A stretch of 10,833 bases of DNA, from positions 1 to 10,833 of the forward strand of contig JADGIZ010000632.1 of NCBI GenBank assembly GCA_027604665.1, given 5' to 3'. The notes under the pieces were generated by a model. That model saw only the letters and a program-made list of their open reading frames with translations, did not search any database and had not been told where the DNA came from. A program made the translations under genes and the position numbers. The stretch is from Polyrhizophydium stewartii. Lineage: Eukaryota > Chytridiomycota > Chytridiomycetes > Rhizophydiales. Below, piece by piece: positions 7,314-10,833 of the stretch (within the stretch, counting starts at the first letter, position 1; each line of letters begins with the position of its first letter).

Positions 7314-7967
7314 TCAGTCTCTTGTCGAGGACGCTGCTGTTGCCGTCGGCAGCGGCGGCGGCAGCGGCGGCGCCTGTCCGCGTGGTGCTGCGGTCGGTCG
7401 CTGGAGAGGCACGCAGTGCACTCGCCGCAGCTGGCTCCTGTGCCTCACTGCTTGCGCGCTGCAAGCACACCCAGACGCCGCTGCGGTCGCAGAGCATCGC
7501 CTACGCAGCGGTCCCGTCCGCTGAGCGCGCACTCTATGTGCCGCCGCCGCGGGGTGCGCAGCATGCTGAAGCCTCGGCTCGCACGCCCAAAGAACCCCGA
7601 CAGCTGACAGGCGTTCTCCGTGCAGGCAGCATCTCCGAGCCGGCCGCGTTTCTCAAGGCAATCGGCCGCAACAGCGAGAGCGTCGCCGCAAAGTTCAAGG
7701 ACTGGGACCATCTGTTCACCGCGACGAGCAAGGAGCTCGAGACCCTCGGCATCAAGACGCAGATGCGCAAGTACATCCTCGGCTGGCGCGAGTGAGTTTG
7801 GCTGATTGACCGCCAACCATTGCCGCTCATCGCTGACGCTGGCGAGCAGGTGGTACAAGCGCGGCGTCGAGCCCAAGGCCATCGAGCTGCCCAAGCGCCA
7901 GAAAAAGTATCTCAAGCGCCAGGCCGAGGTCAAGCGCGCACGCCTGCAGAAACTCGGTCTGATCTAA
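7310..7967 (+). CDS. FYV4: Mitochondrial small ribosomal subunit protein mS41 (FYV4, IGR motif), 199 aa, two exons
   Basis: Structural protein of the mitochondrial ribosome small subunit. Exons are 7310-7791 and 7850-7967; the 58-base intron (GTGAGT..GAGCAG, branch CGCTGACG) splits the codon for Glu161 and restores WREWYKRG. The N-terminus (residues 1-55, MISLLSRTLL then Ala, Arg and Val with no acid until Glu33) is a good mitochondrial targeting sequence. The IGR-motif domain spans about 110-166: FLKAIGRNSES 114-124, FKDWDHLF 129-136, TSKELETLGI 139-148, RKYILGWRE 153-161. The C-terminal tail is rich in Lys, Arg and Gln, as expected for rRNA contact. It is longer than yeast Fyv4 (about 130) through the leader and linker. 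I chose the ATG at 7310 because it opens the targeting peptide; the frame is open further upstream but without good sequence. Confidence 0.9.
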
Positions 7968-8087
7968 GCCTGGCGCCGGGCCTTGCCTGCAGCGGCAGGC
8001 GACGACTAAACACCTCTCCACTCCGACGACCGTTCATTGCGCAGATCGCGCGCTTGATATCTGTCCGTCGCAGCCGAGCCGCAGCGC
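7968..8087. other. Convergent 3' spacer of mS41 and RET3
   Basis: These 120 bases separate the two stop codons and hold both 3' ends. A perfect six-base stem with a four-base loop lies at 7985-8000 (GCCTGC, AGCG, GCAGGC). No AATAAA is seen on either strand. I find no gene here. Confidence 0.55.
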
Positions 8088-8990
8088 TCATGTGTACAGG
8101 CGGCGCACAAACTGCTCTTGTGCCGTCCGAAGCGCCTGAGCAATAGACTGCTCGCCGATCGGGATGTTCTCGAGCTCGGATCCGCGCTTGGTGACCCGCG
8201 ATGCAATCTGCGAGGCATCTGTTTCGAGGATGATGCTGCGGCGCGGCGGTCAGCAGCATTTCACTGCTCGCGGACGAGCCTGGCTGGCACGCACCCATCG
8301 TCCACCGTCTCGTCGAGCGTGAGCAGCGCCATGTCCATGTTGTCCAGCACGGAGCGCTTCTCGACCTGGTTCCTGCTCGCAGTGCCGTTAGCTCCAGCCA
8401 GCGGCGGCATTCAAAGGGCCCGACGCACTTGAGCAAGATCGCGAGGGCGTCCGAGAAGCCCTGGAGCACCGACTGCAGCATGATCTCGTTCTCGTCGGTC
8501 GAGCCGATGAAGTAGATGAAAAGGTCGACGACGGGCTTGTAAACAACCACGAGGTTGTCAAAGAGCACAATCTCGCCTGAATCGAGGCGGCGCACAGGAT
8601 CAGCGCCGCGCGCGGCCAGTGGAGGCCCGGAGGCGCGCAGGCGCACGCACTGGACAGGCGCCGCGTCTTCTCAAAGAGCGTCTTCTCAAAGGCCCGCTGC
8701 TCGCGCACGGTCGGGTGCAGCGCGGCGCTGTAGTACTTGGCCAGGACGCGGTGCCCCTCGCTGTCCAGCACGATGGCGGCCTTGACGGACTCGAGCGTCT
8801 GGCGGCGGCGCAGAGCGCGACGGGTCAGCAGTGTGCTTTGCGCGCGCCAGCTCGCGGCGCAGGCAGCGGCTGCATGCACCAAGGCGACCGCATGTTGGCA
8901 AGCTGCCGCGGCCGCGGCCGCAGGTCCCGCCGCCGCCGCCGCAGCAGCAGCACCAGCCGAGGCACCCACCAAGTTGGCGTATGGCCGCAT
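8088..8990 (-). CDS. RET3: Coatomer (COPI) zeta subunit RET3, 180 aa, five exons
   Basis: Small subunit of the COPI F-subcomplex, paired with gamma-COP, for Golgi-to-ER retrograde transport; cytosolic and Golgi-membrane associated. Exons, in transcript order: 8970-8990, 8651-8798, 8429-8576, 8295-8372, 8088-8235; the introns are 171, 74, 56 and 59 bases. The spliced product begins MRPYANL-TLESVKAAIVLDSEG and has the longin-type adaptor small-chain fold: LAKYY near 26-30, the FEKTLFEKT segment, VVVYKPVVDLFIYFIGS, DENEIMLQSVL, NQVEKRSVLDNMD, DETVDDGIILETD, and a C-terminal EQSIAQALRTAQEQ helix. The length matches the family (about 175-190). Every junction restores conserved family sequence. Exon 1 is only seven codons; if intron 1 were not removed the protein would gain 57 Ala-rich residues. 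It shares a 118-base divergent promoter with TIM54. Confidence 0.93.
8799..8969 (-). other. RET3 intron 1, 171 bases, in frame and without a stop
   Basis: Donor GTGGGT, branch TGCTGACC about 28 bases from the acceptor GCCAG. It is two to three times longer than most introns here, contains GCC/CAG triplet runs (8926-8952) and GCGGCC-rich blocks, is divisible by three and has no stop. Excision gives the family-like N-terminus ANLTLESVK. Read through, it encodes mostly Ala. Confidence 0.8.
8926..8952. repeat. Short CCG/CAG triplet run inside RET3 intron 1
   Basis: About five CCG/GCC triplets pass directly into about four CAG triplets on the plus strand. It lies inside the predicted intron, so copy-number changes would not alter the spliced protein. 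Confidence 0.7.
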
Positions 8991-9108
8991 GATGTCAGCC
9001 TGAACAAAAGAACAGGCGTGTGTCCCGAGCCGGCGTGAGCCGCGCTGCGTCTCGCCTCCGCGGCACTTGGCTCCGCAAGCAGGGCAGTTTTCTTCCCAGT
9101 CGCCTTTC
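8991..9108. promoter_or_regulatory. 118-base divergent promoter of RET3 and TIM54
   Basis: Both start codons are set back to back with no room for separate promoters. I see no TATA box, poly(dA:dT) tract or clear known site. On the plus strand a minimal upstream frame, ATG ATG TCA GCC TGA at 8989-9003, overlaps the RET3 start region on the other strand; whether TIM54 transcripts include it is unknown. Confidence 0.55.
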
Positions 9109-10293
9109 ATGTCCTCGACCGGACCTGGTTCTGCGTCTGCCACGGCTCCCGCCGAGCCAGCGACGCCTGTCGCACCATCGGGCTCGGCTGCAACCGAGGT
9201 GCCCGCCGGCGCCGGCGCGCGCCGCCTGCCATTCAAGCTGCCGTCGCGCAACTGGCTCATCTTCTGGTCCGTCACGGCGTCGATCGCAGGCCTCGCTGCA
9301 TTCGACAAGTGGCAGCTCCGGCGCGTGCGCAGGGAGCTGGCCGAGCGCGCAAGCGTCGTCGCCGAGCAGCCGCTCTCTCCGGATGAGCTACCTCGCAAGG
9401 TCGTCGTCTACATCGAGCCCACGCACTGGGCCAGGTACTGGTTCAAAGAATACGTCAAGCCCGTCTTTGACGCCGCCGCCCTCGACTACGATCTCGTCGA
9501 GCCCTCGCACACGGCCAAGATCCAGGCGGCCGCCCGCGACGTCCTGTGGAAGGCCCGCGAGATGCACGCCGACCAGCTCGCAAAGGAGGAGGCAAAGAGG
9601 GCAAAGGCCGCCTATCGCAGGACTTGGAGCGGCGCCATCTCGAGCTACTTTTACGTCGACAACGACCAGGACAATGACGCCTTGCTGCCGCCCGGACTGC
9701 GTCTGCCAAAGTACAATCCCGCAACCGGCCTTGTGGCCGTCGGCCCGCTAGCATGGCGAAATATGCTTCTCGGCCTCTCGGCCGGCAACCAGACCGTACC
9801 AGTCACCGTCACAGAGACTGTTCCTGTTTCCAAAACAGGCACTGCCGCTGGCCCCGCCGACGCAGGTGCCGCCTCCGATGCACAAGCGTCCCCCGAAGAG
9901 ACAACGATTGTCACAAAGACAGTTCCATCGGCTCACTCGGAAGACAATCAGATTCATCCCGCAGTCGCGTTCCCGCCGCTGGGCTACATCACGGGCAAGA
10001 ACCAGTCAGGTTGGTCTGGCTTTCCCAAGCGCATCGTTGGCTTCTTCAGACAGCACGTCATTGCTGGCCAGGTCGGCGAAGAGGCGCTCAAGATTGTGTT
10101 CGAAAACACCCGCCCGTTCGCCCACGGCGTTGACGAGAGGCTCGGAGCTGAAGATCTCGTTGCCCTGCCCAAGCCGCCCAAGAAGGACGAACGCACCGAG
10201 GCCGAGGTGACTCTCGATTCGCTCAATGGCGTGGCGCACGAGCTCGCAGAGCTGGACAAGCCGACCTCGTCGCGCCTGTCCGTCTATGCATAG
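9109..10293 (+). CDS. TIM54: Mitochondrial inner membrane translocase subunit TIM54, 394 aa, intronless
   Basis: Component of the TIM22 carrier-import complex of the inner membrane; in yeast it also helps assemble the Yme1 protease. Residues 1-35 are Ser/Ala/Pro-rich. The family hallmark LPSRNW (44-49) leads into one transmembrane segment (about 48-65) and then a basic stretch KWQLRRVRR. The soluble domain shows VVVYIEP near 98-104, EYVKPVFDAAALDYD 114-128, FPPLGYITG 288-296 and GFPKRIVGFF 304-313. Residues about 225-285 form a Thr/Val/Ala-rich low-complexity insert. It is shorter than yeast Tim54 (about 478). The frame is open 14 codons further upstream but without an ATG, so I start at 9109 (TTTCATG). 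A plus-strand AATAAA lies 122 bases after the stop. Confidence 0.92.
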   Translation: MSSTGPGSASATAPAEPATPVAPSGSAATEVPAGAGARRLPFKLPSRNWLIFWSVTASIAGLAAFDKWQLRRVRRELAERASVVAEQPLSPDELPRKVVVYIEPTHWARYWFKEYVKPVFDAAALDYDLVEPSHTAKIQAAARDVLWKAREMHADQLAKEEAKRAKAAYRRTWSGAISSYFYVDNDQDNDALLPPGLRLPKYNPATGLVAVGPLAWRNMLLGLSAGNQTVPVTVTETVPVSKTGTAAGPADAGAASDAQASPEETTIVTKTVPSAHSEDNQIHPAVAFPPLGYITGKNQSGWSGFPKRIVGFFRQHVIAGQVGEEALKIVFENTRPFAHGVDERLGAEDLVALPKPPKKDERTEAEVTLDSLNGVAHELAELDKPTSSRLSVYA

Positions 10294-10427
10294 TCGCTGT
10301 TCCAGTCCCAATCCTGTGCTCGCGAGTCAGCGCACTTTAAGCTGGTGCTGTTGTGCGCGAGATATGGTGGTTTGAAGCATATTAAGCATATATTGCTGGA
10401 GCAGACGTATCAGCAATAAAGAAACAG
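10294..10427. other. Spacer after TIM54 with an AATAAA signal
   Basis: The region is more A/T-rich than the genes. AATAAA at 10415-10420 is a plausible TIM54 polyadenylation signal. Two copies of AAGCATAT at 10375-10382 and 10384-10391, one base apart, give AT-rich elements on both strands and could help 3' end formation in either direction. Confidence 0.55.
10415..10420 (+). terminator. Candidate polyadenylation signal for TIM54
   Basis: Canonical AATAAA, 122 bases downstream of the TIM54 stop. Cleavage 10 to 30 bases later would place the TIM54 3' end antisense to the last exon of the right-edge gene. Confidence 0.5.
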
Positions 10428-10833
10428 TTACAGGATGAAGTCCAACATTCCGACCAGATCCACGAAGATCGGCTGGATTTACAGGCAGATGCCCTTGTCA
10501 GCGCCAATCAAACGACCGAATGGCCGACTTGGCTTGGTCGCTGCGATCTCGCAAGCAGCTTCAACGCCGCAGTTGCCTTATCTCAAGGAACTACAAGCGG
10601 GCCCAGGCTGATTGTGTTCTTGTATCTCACTTCTTCAAATGCAAAGTCATCTTGCGCCGGAACGCGAGTGTACGCATCGTCATCTACAGGCGCAACGGAC
10701 TCGGTGTCAGCCTCTGCGGCACCTCGATCCTTTTGCCGTTTCCCCCGGATTGCAAAACGAAGGGCAGCCGAGGGATGTGAAGTCAATCCCACTCCCCGAG
10801 GGGAGCAGGGCGCGCACAAGACCGTCAAGTAAA
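10428..10833 (-). CDS. Probable 3' end of an unidentified minus-strand gene, two exons, cut by the window edge
   Basis: A minus-strand frame is open from the right edge down to 10631 and carries a hydrophilic, acidic stretch (QDDFAFEE at its end). At 10630 a GTGAGA donor follows. A 158-base candidate intron ends at 10473 with CCAG and has the branch site CGCTGACA about 30 bases before it, the same form as in the confirmed introns here. Joining in phase 0 adds PIFVDLVGMLDFIL and a TAA at 10428-10430. Without splicing the frame runs on to a stop at 10583. I do not recognise the protein, and the splicing has no conserved motif to back it. The 5' part lies outside the window. Confidence 0.5.

Noticed and set aside
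7985..8000. Small GC-rich hairpin after the mS41 stop, as a terminator or RNA element
   Set aside because: A six-base stem is common in GC-rich DNA, and RNA polymerase II does not use intrinsic hairpin terminators. No supporting context.
10473..10630. Intron-encoded snoRNA in the longer introns (10473-10630 and 8799-8969)
   Set aside because: I looked for C box RUGAUGA with a matching D box CUGA and found no proper pair in either intron.
1..10833. Mobile elements, CRISPR arrays, tRNAs, rRNAs, or a defence or secondary-metabolite system
   Set aside because: There are no terminal inverted repeats, transposase or reverse-transcriptase motifs, regularly spaced repeats or tRNA-like cloverleaf blocks. 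Every sizeable coding region except the right-edge fragment fits a known housekeeping family.

Overview
This is a gene-dense piece of a fungal nuclear genome. The evidence is short spliceosomal introns inside almost every gene, a full set of eukaryotic housekeeping proteins, and TIM54, which is largely a fungal protein. High GC, very short intergenic spaces (44 to 429 bases), introns mostly of 56 to 88 bases, donors dominated by GTGCG/GTGAG and branch sites of the form CTGAC/CTAAC suggest a compact basidiomycete yeast, perhaps Ustilaginomycotina or Malassezia-like. The phylum-level placement is inference from style, not from a marker gene.

Layout, left to right. An intronless medium-chain zinc alcohol dehydrogenase lies on the minus strand (261-1280). 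A 429-base divergent promoter holding an exact 18-base direct repeat separates it from a plus-strand 3-methyladenine DNA glycosylase of the MAG1/AlkA type (1710-2776, three exons). This gene converges, with 44 bases between stops, on the minus-strand DEAD-box rRNA helicase RRP3/DDX47 (2821-4746, six exons). Only 85 bases upstream on the same strand is LTV1, the 40S assembly and export factor (4832-7058, five exons). LTV1 diverges from the mitochondrial small-subunit protein mS41/FYV4 (7310-7967, two exons). That gene converges with the minus-strand COPI zeta subunit RET3 (8088-8990, five exons), which in turn diverges over 118 bases from the intronless inner-membrane translocase subunit TIM54 (9109-10293). 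The right edge carries what looks like the last two exons of an unidentified minus-strand gene (10428 to beyond 10833).

Functionally, three neighbours act in small-subunit biology: RRP3 in 18S pre-rRNA processing, LTV1 in late cytoplasmic 40S maturation, and mS41 in the mitochondrial small subunit. LTV1 and mS41 share a divergent promoter, while RRP3 sits directly behind LTV1. The other genes are DNA repair, redox metabolism, Golgi-ER retrograde transport and mitochondrial import.

I see no transposon, CRISPR array, tRNA, rRNA or defence-like system. I reconstructed 17 introns by hand from family conservation plus splice signals, and the reading frame closes across each of them. The most useful second-look items are two introns that are multiples of three with no stop, an 8-codon uORF whose stop overlaps the mS41 start as ATGA, in-frame upstream ATGs that would put a Phe-rich hydrophobic leader on RRP3, and the repeat in the ADH/MAG1 promoter. 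No finding here amounts to a new biological system.
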